A DNA stretch of 64,000 bases from Aquisalinus luteolus (GCF_009712425.2 NZ_VCJR02000002.1:744001-808000); one strand, 5' to 3'; shown: positions 34,471-44,202, numbered from the stretch's first letter. Program-made: numbers and translations. The notes: generated by a model not told the origin, from the sequence alone.

Positions 34471-35898
34471 ATGAGCAAGACAGATCATACCTCCCTCACG
34501 CGCCGGGCGCTGTTGCAGCGGGCCGGGCAGGTCGGGTTCATGGGCGCCGCGGGCCCTCTCGCCATGTCGCTGGCCGGTGTCGGCGAGGCGGCGGCGTTCG
34601 AAGCCAATGACTACAAGGCGCTGGTCTGCGTCTTCCTGTATGGCGGCAATGACTATGCCAACACGGTCGTGCCCTACGATATTCCGAACTATGACAAATA
34701 TGCGCATATCCGGGGCGGCGGGCCGGATCGCGGGCCGGGCGGTATCGCCATCGCCCGCAGCGCGCTGGAGCGCACGGCGCTGACGCCGGTTGGCGGCCCT
34801 GCACTGACCGACGACATGCAGTTCGCCCTCAACCCGAACATGCCGAACCTCGCCGGCCTGTTCAACAAGGGCCGCGCGGCAGTGCAGCTGAATGTCGGGC
34901 CACTCGTCACCCCACTGACGAAAGCGCAGTTCGAGGGCAATAATCGAGATCTCTATCCGCTGCCACCGAAGCTGTTCTCCCACAACGACCAGCAATCCGT
35001 CTGGCAGGCGCTGGGCAGTGAAGGCGCCACTATCGGCTGGGGCGGGCGCCTCGGCGACCTTGCCATGGATTCCAACCAGCAATCCCTGCTGACCTGTATC
35101 TCGGCGGCGGGCAATGCCGTCTTCGTTGCGGGGCGCGAGGCGCTGCAATACCAGATCAGCCCGTCCGGCGCGATCGACGTCAACATGCTGAGCGAGCCTG
35201 CCTATGCCAATGACGCCATCTCCTATGCCATGCGCCAGATCATCACGAAGGAAAGCAGCAACACGCTGGAGCGCGAATTCGTCAATGTCACCCGCCGCTC
35301 CATGGAGATGGAAGGGATCGTCAATGGCGCACTGGCCGATGTGAACCTGTCGACATCCTTCGATACGCGCGCAGGCGATAATCCGCTGGCGGACCAGATG
35401 AAGATCGTCGCCCGGCTGATCGGCGCACAGAAGGCGCTGGGCTCCAAACGCCAGGTCTTCTTCGTCTCCCTTGGCGGGTTCGACAATCACGACCGGCTGA
35501 TGGAAAACCACCCCACGCTGGTCGGCCAGGTCGACGAGGCGATCGGCTCCTTCTATGCCGCGACGGTCGAGATGGGCGTCGCCGACAAGGTGACGACCTT
35601 TACCGCATCCGATTTCGGACGGACACTGGCGCGCAATGCCGATGGTTCCGACCACGGCTGGGGCGGGCATCATTTCATTGTCGGCGGTGCGGTCAATGGT
35701 GGGCGCTATTACGGCACCGCGCCGCATATCTCTCTCGACACGGATGACCAGGTCGGTCAGGGCCGCCTGTTGCCGACGACGGCTGTCGATGAATATGCCG
35801 CGACGCTGGCCCGCTGGTTCGGCGCGAGCGACAGCGAACTGCCTGACGTGTTCCCGAATATCGGCAATTTCTCCAACACCAATATGGGCTTCGTATAA
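34471..35898 (+). CDS. DUF1501 domain protein with Tat-type signal
   Basis: 475 residues. A twin-arginine-type signal LTRRALLQRAG leads a hydrophobic segment and an Ala-rich end (GVGEAAAFE). DUF1501 proteins are related to the alkaline phosphatase/sulfatase superfamily; matching segments here include VFLYGGNDYANTVVPYD, SLGGFDNHDR and TFTASDFGRTLARN, with His-rich DHGWGGHH at the presumed metal site. The enzyme may be a phosphatase or sulfatase-like hydrolase; activity unproven. It lies in a three-gene unit with the DUF1800 gene before and a GH5 gene 11 bases after. Confidence 0.88.
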   Translation: MSKTDHTSLTRRALLQRAGQVGFMGAAGPLAMSLAGVGEAAAFEANDYKALVCVFLYGGNDYANTVVPYDIPNYDKYAHIRGGGPDRGPGGIAIARSALERTALTPVGGPALTDDMQFALNPNMPNLAGLFNKGRAAVQLNVGPLVTPLTKAQFEGNNRDLYPLPPKLFSHNDQQSVWQALGSEGATIGWGGRLGDLAMDSNQQSLLTCISAAGNAVFVAGREALQYQISPSGAIDVNMLSEPAYANDAISYAMRQIITKESSNTLEREFVNVTRRSMEMEGIVNGALADVNLSTSFDTRAGDNPLADQMKIVARLIGAQKALGSKRQVFFVSLGGFDNHDRLMENHPTLVGQVDEAIGSFYAATVEMGVADKVTTFTASDFGRTLARNADGSDHGWGGHHFIVGGAVNGGRYYGTAPHISLDTDDQVGQGRLLPTTAVDEYAATLARWFGASDSELPDVFPNIGNFSNTNMGFV

Positions 35899-35909
35899 GG
35901 AAACCTTCC

Positions 35910-36953
35910 ATGAATAATCTGCTGCGCGGCCTCGCCGTCCTGCCATTCATCGCCCTTGCACAGCCGGCCTTCGCCGATGTGCCCGGCATGTATGACGACC
36001 CGGATATGGTCGAAAACCCTGACATGACGCCGGTCGAGGACCATGGCCAGCTTTCGGTCGACGGCAACCGGATTGTCGATGAAAGTGGTGAGGCTGTCTC
36101 CCTCGCGGGGGTCTCCTGGTTCTGGTCGACCATCGGCTGGGGCGCGGAGAAATGGTACAACAAGGACGCCGTCGCGTATGTGGCGGAGGATTTCGATGCG
36201 TCCGTCGTGCGCGCCGCCATCGCCGCCGGCGAACGTGGCGGGTATGCGGAATATCCGGCAGAGCAGGTCCAGATGGCGCAGGCCGTGATCGATGGTGCGA
36301 TCGAGGCCGGCGTTTATGTCATCATCGACTGGCACTCCCATGACGCGGAAAAGCATCCCGAAGATGCGGTTGAGTTCTTTACCCTGATGGCCGAACAATA
36401 TGGCGACACGCCGAATGTCATCTACGAGATCTACAACGAGCCGCTGCAGGACACCGACTGGGAAACGGTCATCAAGCCCTATGCGCTTGAGGTGATCGAG
36501 GCGATCCGTGCCATCGATCCTGACAATCTCATCGTCGTCGGTACGCAAAGCTGGTCGCAGGATGTCGACGAGGCGACGGCCAGCCCGATCGAAGGCCATG
36601 ACAACATTGCGTATACGCTGCATTTCTATGCGGCGACCCATGGCCAGGACCTGCGCGACAAGGCGCAGACGGCACTGGACAATGGCTATGCCCTGTTCGT
36701 GACCGAGTGGGGTTCTGTCGATGCCTTTGGCAAGGGCGCGCCGGACCATGAGGCAACGAAAGTCTGGATGGATTTCCTCAAGGAGAACGAGCTTTCCATG
36801 GCCAACTGGTCGCTGCACGACAAGGATGAGGGCGCGTCCATCCTGAAGGATGGTGCCTCACCGACCGGTGGCTGGACCGAGGATGACTATACCGAGGCCG
36901 GGCTGCTGATCCGCGATATTGTACGCAACTGGGATGGTGATCCGGATAACTGA
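35910..36953 (+). CDS. secreted glycoside hydrolase family 5 cellulase-like protein
   Basis: 347 residues with a signal peptide ending at about residue 22 (QPAFA). The GH5 acid/base motif IYEIYNEP places Glu177, and the nucleophile motif FVTEWG gives Glu266; Trp in SWFWSTIGWG and HSHDAEKHP lie in the substrate cleft. It probably cuts beta-1,4-glucans outside the cytoplasm (subfamily GH5_2-like). The gene is 11 bases after DUF1501, so it shares an operon with the DUF pair. No carbohydrate-binding module is present. Confidence 0.92.
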   Translation: MNNLLRGLAVLPFIALAQPAFADVPGMYDDPDMVENPDMTPVEDHGQLSVDGNRIVDESGEAVSLAGVSWFWSTIGWGAEKWYNKDAVAYVAEDFDASVVRAAIAAGERGGYAEYPAEQVQMAQAVIDGAIEAGVYVIIDWHSHDAEKHPEDAVEFFTLMAEQYGDTPNVIYEIYNEPLQDTDWETVIKPYALEVIEAIRAIDPDNLIVVGTQSWSQDVDEATASPIEGHDNIAYTLHFYAATHGQDLRDKAQTALDNGYALFVTEWGSVDAFGKGAPDHEATKVWMDFLKENELSMANWSLHDKDEGASILKDGASPTGGWTEDDYTEAGLLIRDIVRNWDGDPDN

Positions 36954-37042
36954 GTCGGGTGAGCTGAATTTCCGCTCTTTCCGCGCCACGGGCCTTGCGA
37001 CTTCTGTCAACTCTGCTGTAGCAGGGGCAAAAGGAACCTGCC

Positions 37043-37612
37043 ATGCTCGGCCCGCTTGCCCTTATCCTGACCAGTGCCGGTCTGTCGACCGACGCCTTTG
37101 CGGCATCGCTTGCGCGGGGCGTTTCCGCACGGCAGGCCAGTATCGCTGCGGCGTTGCGCACCGGGGCGCTCTTTGGCACGACGGAAGGGCTGATGTGTCT
37201 GGCAGGCTGGGCGCTGGCGGCGGGGTTCGCCGGGTTGGTGACTGCGATCGATCACTGGATCGCCCTCGGGCTGCTGGTTTTTATCGGTATCGGGATGATC
37301 CGCAACGGGATGGGGGATGCCGAAGCTGACGTAGAAGTTTTCATAAGGGGCGCTTCATTGCGCAGCACGATCCTCACCGCCATCGGTACCAGCATTGATT
37401 CAGCTGCAGTCGGTGTCGCCTTTGCCATGTCCGGAACCGGTGCAATTGCAGCGCTGGTGGTGGGGCTGGCCAGCTTTACCTTCAGCACCGCTGGTTTTGC
37501 ATTGGGGCCGTTCGTCGGCGGACGGCTTGGGAACTATGCCGAAATAGCAGGCGGTTTGATTCTCATTACAATCGGCCTGTCGATCTTCATCAGCCATATG
37601 AGCGGTGGCTGA
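37043..37612 (+). CDS. mntP: MntP-family manganese efflux pump
   Basis: 189 residues, six membrane helices in two repeated halves. Acidic metal-site residues are in STDAFAASLARG (helix 1) and TSIDSAAVGVAF (helix 4), a hallmark of MntP. It exports Mn2+ from the cytoplasm. AAAGGAACC precedes the ATG by about five bases. No manganese riboswitch (yybP-ykoY) or MntR-type site is recognised in the short leader. Confidence 0.9.
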   Translation: MLGPLALILTSAGLSTDAFAASLARGVSARQASIAAALRTGALFGTTEGLMCLAGWALAAGFAGLVTAIDHWIALGLLVFIGIGMIRNGMGDAEADVEVFIRGASLRSTILTAIGTSIDSAAVGVAFAMSGTGAIAALVVGLASFTFSTAGFALGPFVGGRLGNYAEIAGGLILITIGLSIFISHMSGG

Positions 37613-37617
37613 ACCTT

Positions 37618-38076
37618 TCAGCGCCGCATTCTTTCCAACGTCTCGTGCAGCACGGAGAGAAAACGCGAGCGGTCCGCCTTCGAGAAAGGTGGCGGGCCGC
37701 CGATATTCTCCCCCACCGACCCGGCACGCAGATCCTGCATGATCGCGCGGGTGGCAAGCGCCCCGCCGATCATGTCCGGCGTGAAAGGCTTGCCGTTCGG
37801 CGCGATGGCGACGGCACCAGCCTTCAGGCATCTGTCAGCCAGCGGAATATCCGCCGTGATGACGACCGACGCGCTGTTTGCTTGCTCGGCGATATGGTCA
37901 TCCGCCGCGTCGAACCCGTCCGACACGACGACCCGGCTGATCAGCGGGTCTTGCGGCAGACGCATGTAGGCATTGGACACCACCACCACCGGCACGCCAT
38001 GGCGACCCGCCACGCGGAAGATCTCGTCCTTCACCGGGCAGGCATCTGCATCAACAAAAACGGTTAAATCTGACAT
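37618..38076 (-). CDS. YaiI/YqxD family protein (DUF188)
   Basis: 152 residues from the ATG at 38076. FVDADACPVKDEI at the start and NAYMRLP, VVVSDGFDAADDHIAE, ITADIPLADRC and GPPPFSKADRSRF match the DUF188 family. The three Asp positions suggest a PIN-like nuclease fold but function is unproven. The long upstream extension of this frame has no ribosome site. It converges with mntP, leaving five bases between stops. Confidence 0.9.
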   Translation of the reverse strand: MSDLTVFVDADACPVKDEIFRVAGRHGVPVVVVSNAYMRLPQDPLISRVVVSDGFDAADDHIAEQANSASVVITADIPLADRCLKAGAVAIAPNGKPFTPDMIGGALATRAIMQDLRAGSVGENIGGPPPFSKADRSRFLSVLHETLERMRR

Positions 38077-38236
38077 GACTGTACCGTGGCGTGACTTTGC
38101 GTCCCGGCCAAGTGTTTTCGCCCAGCCGGGTGTTTTTACCCTGCCAGGCGTTTTGCGTGAAAGGAATCGCCGATGGCCGGGACTGTTGTAACAGGGCTGG
38201 ATGCACCGGCCCGTTATCAGGAACGGAGGTCCGATC

Positions 38237-38476
38237 ATGGGACGCAAGAAATTCATCCTCGCCGCACTGGCCATCATCGTTGTCGCAGCGTGGCTGGCAA
38301 TGGGCGCAGCAATCATCATCAAGCCGGAGAAAGCTGTCTTTATTACGATCGTCACGGCCACTGCCGTGCTGACCGAGGTAGCGATCTGGATTACCGCTGG
38401 CGTGCTTGGCGTTGCGGTCTTTCAGGCGCGCCGCCGCATCTGGCAATTCGTTACATCGCCGTTCGCCCGCAGCTAG
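38237..38476 (+). CDS. small two-helix membrane protein
   Basis: 79 residues from the ATG at 38237, preceded by GGAGG. Two membrane helices (about 5-26 and 35-58) and a short basic tail (ARRRIWQF). No recognisable family. It stands alone between divergent and convergent genes, so the regulation cannot be read. Confidence 0.6.
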   Translation: MGRKKFILAALAIIVVAAWLAMGAAIIIKPEKAVFITIVTATAVLTEVAIWITAGVLGVAVFQARRRIWQFVTSPFARS

Positions 38477-38493
38477 GGCGGCAAGGGCGCCGG

Positions 38494-39075
38494 TCAGCGC
38501 ATACCCGCCCTCGGCTGGTCGGCGTCCTGCTCTTTCATCGCAAGAAGGCTCGCCAGTTGCTGGCGGGCCTTTTTCTGTGAGCGCAGTGAAAACAGGATAA
38601 TGGCGGGGGTCGCGAAGCAAAAAAATACGATGGGAAGAAGGGTCCTTGCCGGTGCCTCTCCAGTGGAGAGCGCGTCGAGAGCGATCAGACCCGTGAATAT
38701 CTGGGCAGCACAGCAAACACCGATACCGGCGCTGGCGGCCCGCACCTTGCCCCTGGCCTCGGCAATGGCGTTTTCAATATGCGGTGCGAGTGCCTCATCG
38801 CCAATGCCCAGATGAGGCAGGCGAGACCATAGTGCCAACACACCGCCAGCCACAGCAAAGACAATTGTTGCAAGGGCGGGTAACCACTCTCCCCTGACCA
38901 GCAGCCACAAGCCAAACACACAGGCAGTGGCGCAGACCATCAACTCCATCAACAAAAAGATACGCATACGCCATATCGTCAAGCGCAAGCGGGCGACGGA
39001 AATAACGGGCCTCTCTGTGTCAGGCTCCTGCCAGAGGAGTTCCAGCTCCGAGAAATCCTTTTCGTGGTCAGTCAT
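38494..39075 (-). CDS. membrane protein encoded with an ECF sigma factor
   Basis: 193 residues with four hydrophobic segments after a short N-terminal cytosolic part containing FSELELLWQEP. The gene begins inside the end of the sigma factor gene (GGAGG lies five bases before the ATG at 39075), so they are translationally coupled. It has no zinc anti-sigma motif (HxxxCxxC), but by position it could be a non-standard anti-sigma factor or membrane sensor. Not related to any family I know with certainty. Confidence 0.75.
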   Translation of the reverse strand: MTDHEKDFSELELLWQEPDTERPVISVARLRLTIWRMRIFLLMELMVCATACVFGLWLLVRGEWLPALATIVFAVAGGVLALWSRLPHLGIGDEALAPHIENAIAEARGKVRAASAGIGVCCAAQIFTGLIALDALSTGEAPARTLLPIVFFCFATPAIILFSLRSQKKARQQLASLLAMKEQDADQPRAGMR

Positions 39076-39568
39076 CATCACCTCCGAGAACTTGCCTGAG
39101 TGCGGCCTTGGCGCGGGTCAGGCGAATGGAAACAGTGTTGGCGGTCAGTCCCGTGATTGCGGCGATCTCGGCAGGGCCAAACCCTTCCAGGGTCAACGAT
39201 ACCGGCTGGCGCAAGGGCAGGGGCAAGGCGCGCACGGCGTGTTGAAGGCGGCGGCGGCGATCATTTCTTTCCGCCTCATCGAACGGTGACGGGTCGCTGC
39301 CGGGAAGCTCTGCATCAAGCTCGCTCATGCCCGGCCGAGACGCTTCGCGGGCGACATGGCTGACAGAACGGTTATGGGCGATGCGGGCGATGTAGGTTTT
39401 CAACCCTGCCTCGCCGCGAAAATTCGGCAGTGCCCGCCATATCGCAAGCAGGATATCCTGATAGAGATCACGCCGCAGGTCTTCGCGTGCCTCATATGTC
39501 GCCGTGATCCGCCAGATCATGGGGCCATGTTCATCTATCAGCGCTTCAAATTTCCGGTCGCGTTCCAG
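39068..39568 (-). CDS. ECF-type RNA polymerase sigma factor
   Basis: 166 residues if started at the CTG at 39568. The usual ATG at 39520 gives 150 residues, but the frame upstream encodes ERDRKFEALIDEHGP, which fits sigma region 2.1, so translation probably starts earlier; the only candidate with a site (AAGAGGG eight bases before) is this CTG, and a TAG blocks the frame further up. Region 2 (DLYQDILLAIWRALPNFRGEA) and region 4 (LEGFGPAEIAAITGLTANTVSIRL) are clear. It is coupled to a four-helix membrane gene. Confidence 0.85.
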   Translation of the reverse strand: MERDRKFEALIDEHGPMIWRITATYEAREDLRRDLYQDILLAIWRALPNFRGEAGLKTYIARIAHNRSVSHVAREASRPGMSELDAELPGSDPSPFDEAERNDRRRRLQHAVRALPLPLRQPVSLTLEGFGPAEIAAITGLTANTVSIRLTRAKAALRQVLGGDDD

Positions 39569-39758
39569 TTTGTTCGCCCTCTTGTCAGTAGTAGATAGTC
39601 TGCCTGCCGCGCTGACTCTTTCAAAATTGTCCGAAAAAATTTTAGCGCCGGACTACACAATCGCCCGGAAAGCGTTACAACACCCAAAAAGGTGAATCGA
39701 CTGTCATGTTGCTTTGCGGCACCGCCGTGGTACATGAGCAGTCAGAAGGAGACAGCTT

Positions 39759-40466
39759 ATGCCCAGCAAGATTTACGGGTCGGCGGCCGAGGCGCTCGAC
39801 GGCCTGACATTCGACGGGATGACCGTCATGGCCGGCGGCTTCGGCCTGTGCGGTATACCGGAGAACCTGATCGTCGCCCTGCGTGATTCAGGGGCCAAGG
39901 ACATCACCGCCATTTCCAACAATGCCGGTGTCGACGATTTCGGCCTCGGCCTGCTGCTTCAGACGCGCCAGATCAAGAAGATGGTCTCGTCCTATGTCGG
40001 CGAGAACAAGACCTTCGAGAAACAGTATCTGGGCGGCGAACTGGAGCTGGAATTCAACCCGCAGGGCACGCTGGCAGAGCGCATCCGCGCTGGCGGCGCA
40101 GGCATTCCCGGCTTCTATACCAAGACCGGCGTCGGCACGATGATCGCCGAGGGCAAAGAGCACAAGGAGTTCGACGGCGAGACCTATATCATGGAGACCG
40201 GGCTGACCGCCGATGTCTCCCTCGTGAAAGCCTGGAAAGGCGACGAGCAGGGCAATCTCGTCTTCCGCAAGACTGCACGCAACTTCAACCCGATGATGGC
40301 GACCGCCGGCAAGGTGACGATTGCCGAGGTTGAGGAGATCGTGCCGCTCGGCGGGCTCGATCCCGACCACATCCATACGCCCGGCATTTTCGTGCAGCGC
40401 ATCGTCAAGGGCGAGTTCGAGAAACGCGTTGAACAGCGCACCGTGCGCCAGCGGGAGAGTGCATAA
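39759..40466 (+). CDS. scoA: 3-oxoacid CoA-transferase subunit A
   Basis: 235 residues, normal for the alpha subunit of succinyl-CoA:3-ketoacid (SCOT-type) CoA transferase. Family motifs [27 protein letters not shown] and [13 protein letters not shown] are present. It transfers CoA from succinyl-CoA to acetoacetate in ketone body or fatty-acid catabolism. The stop (TAA) shares its last base with the start of subunit B. AGAAGGAGA lies upstream of the ATG. Confidence 0.95.
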   Translation: MPSKIYGSAAEALDGLTFDGMTVMAGGFGLCGIPENLIVALRDSGAKDITAISNNAGVDDFGLGLLLQTRQIKKMVSSYVGENKTFEKQYLGGELELEFNPQGTLAERIRAGGAGIPGFYTKTGVGTMIAEGKEHKEFDGETYIMETGLTADVSLVKAWKGDEQGNLVFRKTARNFNPMMATAGKVTIAEVEEIVPLGGLDPDHIHTPGIFVQRIVKGEFEKRVEQRTVRQRESA

Positions 40467-41119
40467 TGTCAGAGACCGAACAAAAAGGCTGGGACCGCAA
40501 CCAGATGGCCGAACGGGCCGCCAAGGAGCTCGGCGACGGGTTCTATGTCAATCTCGGCATCGGCATTCCGACGCTGGTCGCCAACTATATCTCCGACGAT
40601 ATCGATGTGACGCTGCAATCGGAAAACGGCATGCTCGGCATGGGGCCTTTTCCGTATGAGGATGAAGTCGATCCGGACCTGATCAATGCCGGCAAGCAGA
40701 CGATCACCGAGCTGAAGCGGACATCCTATTTTTCCTCCGCTGACAGTTTTGGCATGATCCGCGGCGGGCATATCAACCTGTCGATCCTCGGTGCGATGGA
40801 AGTGTCAGAGCATGGCGATCTCGCCAACTGGATGATCCCGGGCAAGATGGTCAAGGGCATGGGCGGCGCGATGGATCTCGTCGCCGGCGTGAAGAAAGTC
40901 GTCGTACTGATGGATCATACCTCCAAGTCCGGCTCATCGAAGCTGCTCAAGGAATGCTCTCTGCCGCTGACCGGCGTGAAATGCGTCGACCGCATCATCA
41001 CCAATCTCGGCGTCTTCGACGTGAACAAGGAAGAGGGTGGCCTCACCGTCGTCGAGCTTGCCCCCGGCGTCACGCTGGATGAGGTAAAGGAAGCGACCGA
41101 GGCGAAGATCGCCGGATAA
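40466..41119 (+). CDS. scoB: 3-oxoacid CoA-transferase subunit B
   Basis: 217 residues. The catalytic glutamate Glu53 is in [10 protein letters not shown], typical of the beta subunit, along with [14 protein letters not shown] and the C-terminal LGVFDVNK. With subunit A it forms the active enzyme on acetoacetyl-CoA. Its start overlaps the subunit A stop by one base. A strong terminator follows. Confidence 0.95.
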   Translation: MSETEQKGWDRNQMAERAAKELGDGFYVNLGIGIPTLVANYISDDIDVTLQSENGMLGMGPFPYEDEVDPDLINAGKQTITELKRTSYFSSADSFGMIRGGHINLSILGAMEVSEHGDLANWMIPGKMVKGMGGAMDLVAGVKKVVVLMDHTSKSGSSKLLKECSLPLTGVKCVDRIITNLGVFDVNKEEGGLTVVELAPGVTLDEVKEATEAKIAG

Positions 41120-41151
41120 TCCGCGTCAGCTGAAGCGCACTCTGTATCAAT

Positions 41152-41186
41152 AAAAAGGCCGCAGGCATCCAGCTTGCGGCCTTTTT
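41152..41186 (+). terminator. rho-independent terminator after the CoA-transferase operon
   Basis: AAAAAGGCCGCA (41152-41163) pairs with TGCGGCCTTTTT (41175-41186) around an eleven-base loop, ending in a T tract. Confidence 0.9.
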
Positions 41187-41277
41187 GGTCGATCTCTCGC
41201 AACGCCTTTACTGGCGCGCGCGGTTGCAATGCCATTTGGGCTTGCCTATCGTTTCCCGGGAGAGAGGGAGACTTGTC

Positions 41278-44202
41278 ATGCTGTCATTTAGCCGTGTCGC
41301 CGGAACTGTCGGTGTTATCTGTTCGATTGTTCTGGGCAGTACAGGCGTGGCGACAGCACAGCCGGACGAATGCCCGGCCCTGTCCCTCGCCAGCGATACC
41401 GTCTCCCCTTATACGCAGCTGGGCACGTTCGGCCTGCCGTCGCGGATGGATGGCCAGATACTGGCGGCGTTTATCGACACTGAAACAGGCGAAGCCGTCG
41501 TCACCCCCTATATTGCGCCAAGCGGGGTCATGGTGCCGCCGCATCCGGTCACGCCATTCGAAGGCGGAAATGCAGAGCTGGTCCTGACTGACAGCGATGT
41601 CCTGTGCGCACCGAGGGAGGTCTCGATCGCGCCCCTGCCGGACAGCGCTGGCGCGACCCGCAAGATGCTCTCCAACCTGCAGGACAGTCTTGAGAACACC
41701 GCTGCCTTGCTGGGGGTGGATGTAAACGATCTTCAGGACCCGGACTTCAAGGGCGACAACGAGCTGGAGGACTGGCTGGCCGTCTATGGCCGCTGGCTGG
41801 CATGGGACGGTCAGGACTCGCTGATGGCAAGGCTGCAGGCCCTTGAAGCCAGTGATGACGAGGCGGGGCTGAAGCTGCTCGATGCGGTCGTCGCGAAAGC
41901 GGGCTTTGTCACCGAAAGCGGCGATTTTGCCAATCGTACTGAAAAGGCAGCCGCCGCACAGAGAGAAAAGTTCGGCTATCTCAACCTGCTGGCGCCGCCG
42001 GTGCGGTTCACGGCGGATGATCGCAGCCCCGCGACGAGGCTAGCCGTCGCAACGCCGGGCGTTGCTACCGGGACTTCGGGCGTATCGGCGAGCACAGCCA
42101 TGCTGATGATGCAATCCACGCCATCCTCAGCGCCGGTAACGATCAATGGTGAGGCCTTTGGTGAGGCATTGAAACCGCGCAATGCGGCCGAACTGTCGGA
42201 CATGATGAATACACAGTTCGACAGCGAGATCAGCGGCAAGCCGGAGGTCGGCAAGTATCGTGACATGGCCGGGCTGGTGCTGGGCTCAGGTGGCGCAGCG
42301 ATCAAGACCGCTTCTGGCGGCACGCCCATTGGTGCCATTGGCGATGGCTATATCGTTCTTAGTGAGGCCCTCTTCGTTCAGGCCCAGCTGGAAAAGGTCT
42401 GGGCCGGTCTTTACCCGGCCGAGTTCGGCGAAATGGAAATCGACTACGGTCCTGTGAACCTGCGCCTGCGCGATGGCGAGGATATGGGCAGTGTACGCGC
42501 CATCAATGTGACCTTGCAGGCAAGGGGCATGGAGTTGTCGAAAATCGCGGCCGATATCGCCCTGACGAAGCTGCCCATTGGCGATGCCCTCAGCCGGTCT
42601 GCGCGGCCCTATGCCCAGAAACTCGCAGGCAGCTCCGCCATGGCGGGTGCCGGCACGGTTGCGCTCAACAGCGCCCAGGTCAATGCAGTCGCCGGCAAGA
42701 TGGTTCGTAACCAGCAGGTTGTGGAGGCGACCGCCAACACGGTTGACGGCATTGCCAAGACCGGCACCAGTTTCTATGGCATCAACAACATGCCGGACCT
42801 CGTCACGATCGAGCCTTTTGACTATCCCCCGGTCAACATCATGACGAGTGGTTTTTATACGCTGACAGTCGATGACCCTTCAGTCGTCAGTCTCGGGCTT
42901 CTGAGCCAGGGTAGTGTTCCGTACACAGGTATAAAAGAGGGATCTGTAAGCCTGACAGCGATGAGCAATCCCGGCAGGTTCGCCAACAGTGCCATCTCCG
43001 CGTCTGTGCCGATTTTTGTCGGAGAGGATGAGACGAGTATTTCGATCTCGCCGGATCGCACCGTTGCAATACCGGGCGACGAAGTACGGTTCTCCGTGCT
43101 CGTCTATGACGAAGATGGCGATGTCGACATCGATATTACCCTGTCGCCGGCACGTCACAGTTACAGGCTGCGTGAAATCAACAGGACCGACAACCTGCCC
43201 GGTGGTGCTGCCTCGGCAGTATACGATCTCGTAGTTGAGACAGTGGATGATAAAGATGCATTTCCTGTCACTGCCATGGCACGGATGAGTGCGAAGCCGG
43301 ACCAGGTCGCCTCTGCGACGATCGAACGGGCGCGGATCGAACCTGTCGCCTGTGTGCCCTGGGGCGTGGCCCACCAGTTCAGGACCAATGTGCCGGAGGC
43401 GCTTGCTAGCATTGAGTGGCAGGTCAGCGGTATTGGCAGTGTCGAGCGCGACGGGACCTATACCGCACAAGGCAGCGGCCCGAAGAAACGTTCGCGCATC
43501 ACAGCGATTGACGCGGACACAGGCGAGGAGCTTGACAGTCTTTATTTCGATGTCGGCTGCACATGCTCATGGACATATTCCGTAGCCGGTCAGACTTCCT
43601 CCGGCACTATCGCCCATATCAGGACGTTCTCCGAAGGGGGGGAGCCCGCCTATGTCATTGACATGACGCAGGATGATTCCGACGGAACGGAAATATTCAG
43701 TACCGTGCAGATGATGGGGCGTGGCCGTCCATTCGATGGCGTAGCTGAGCCGTTCGAGTTCGGGTGCCGCAATGGCATTGCCACGAATGACGTGACAGGC
43801 AGTGTACAGGCGATACGAACGCGCGACGGGGTTTCGTACATATCGGGCGCAGACCTGCCATGCCCGCGTCGGCAAACCCAGGCAGAGCGCGTAGAGGGCG
43901 GGCATTGCCCCGATGTGCCGGGCCCGTCGATTACCCTGACACCGCTGGCAGGCGGCGAAATGGTCAGGGGGCGCGTCACCGGTCAGTCAACGGAGTTTGA
44001 TGGCGGCGCACTGGAATGCCGCATCAGCCAGTCATTCATGTTGTCTTTCACCGCTGCCCGCTCGCCCATGGACATGTCCGGCATGGAAGAGCTGGCCCGC
44101 CAGGCCGAAGCCGATCCGTCAAGCATCGATCCGATGGCGATGATGCAGCAGATGATGAAGATGACCAGTGGTGGCGATATGTGCGCCCCAGATGATTATT
44201 GA
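41278..44202 (+). CDS. large secreted protein of unknown function
   Basis: 974 residues from the ATG at 41278, preceded by GGGAG. A signal peptide ends near GVATAQ. Residues from about 545 to 720 hold beta-sandwich-like Ig-type repeats (FTLTVDDPSVV-like strands, SISISPDRTVAIPGDEVRFSV). A middle helical section contains a long Ala/Gln-rich stretch and the C-terminus is Met-rich (MAMMQQMMKM). Six or more cysteines suggest disulfides. It has its own promoter region between terminators. No catalytic signature is visible and I do not recognise a family; adhesin- or assembly-type roles are guesses. Confidence 0.75.
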   Translation: MLSFSRVAGTVGVICSIVLGSTGVATAQPDECPALSLASDTVSPYTQLGTFGLPSRMDGQILAAFIDTETGEAVVTPYIAPSGVMVPPHPVTPFEGGNAELVLTDSDVLCAPREVSIAPLPDSAGATRKMLSNLQDSLENTAALLGVDVNDLQDPDFKGDNELEDWLAVYGRWLAWDGQDSLMARLQALEASDDEAGLKLLDAVVAKAGFVTESGDFANRTEKAAAAQREKFGYLNLLAPPVRFTADDRSPATRLAVATPGVATGTSGVSASTAMLMMQSTPSSAPVTINGEAFGEALKPRNAAELSDMMNTQFDSEISGKPEVGKYRDMAGLVLGSGGAAIKTASGGTPIGAIGDGYIVLSEALFVQAQLEKVWAGLYPAEFGEMEIDYGPVNLRLRDGEDMGSVRAINVTLQARGMELSKIAADIALTKLPIGDALSRSARPYAQKLAGSSAMAGAGTVALNSAQVNAVAGKMVRNQQVVEATANTVDGIAKTGTSFYGINNMPDLVTIEPFDYPPVNIMTSGFYTLTVDDPSVVSLGLLSQGSVPYTGIKEGSVSLTAMSNPGRFANSAISASVPIFVGEDETSISISPDRTVAIPGDEVRFSVLVYDEDGDVDIDITLSPARHSYRLREINRTDNLPGGAASAVYDLVVETVDDKDAFPVTAMARMSAKPDQVASATIERARIEPVACVPWGVAHQFRTNVPEALASIEWQVSGIGSVERDGTYTAQGSGPKKRSRITAIDADTGEELDSLYFDVGCTCSWTYSVAGQTSSGTIAHIRTFSEGGEPAYVIDMTQDDSDGTEIFSTVQMMGRGRPFDGVAEPFEFGCRNGIATNDVTGSVQAIRTRDGVSYISGADLPCPRRQTQAERVEGGHCPDVPGPSITLTPLAGGEMVRGRVTGQSTEFDGGALECRISQSFMLSFTAARSPMDMSGMEELARQAEADPSSIDPMAMMQQMMKMTSGGDMCAPDDY

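Noticed and set aside
36954-37042. Manganese riboswitch (yybP-ykoY) before mntP
   Set aside because: The leader is only 89 bases and does not show the conserved core.
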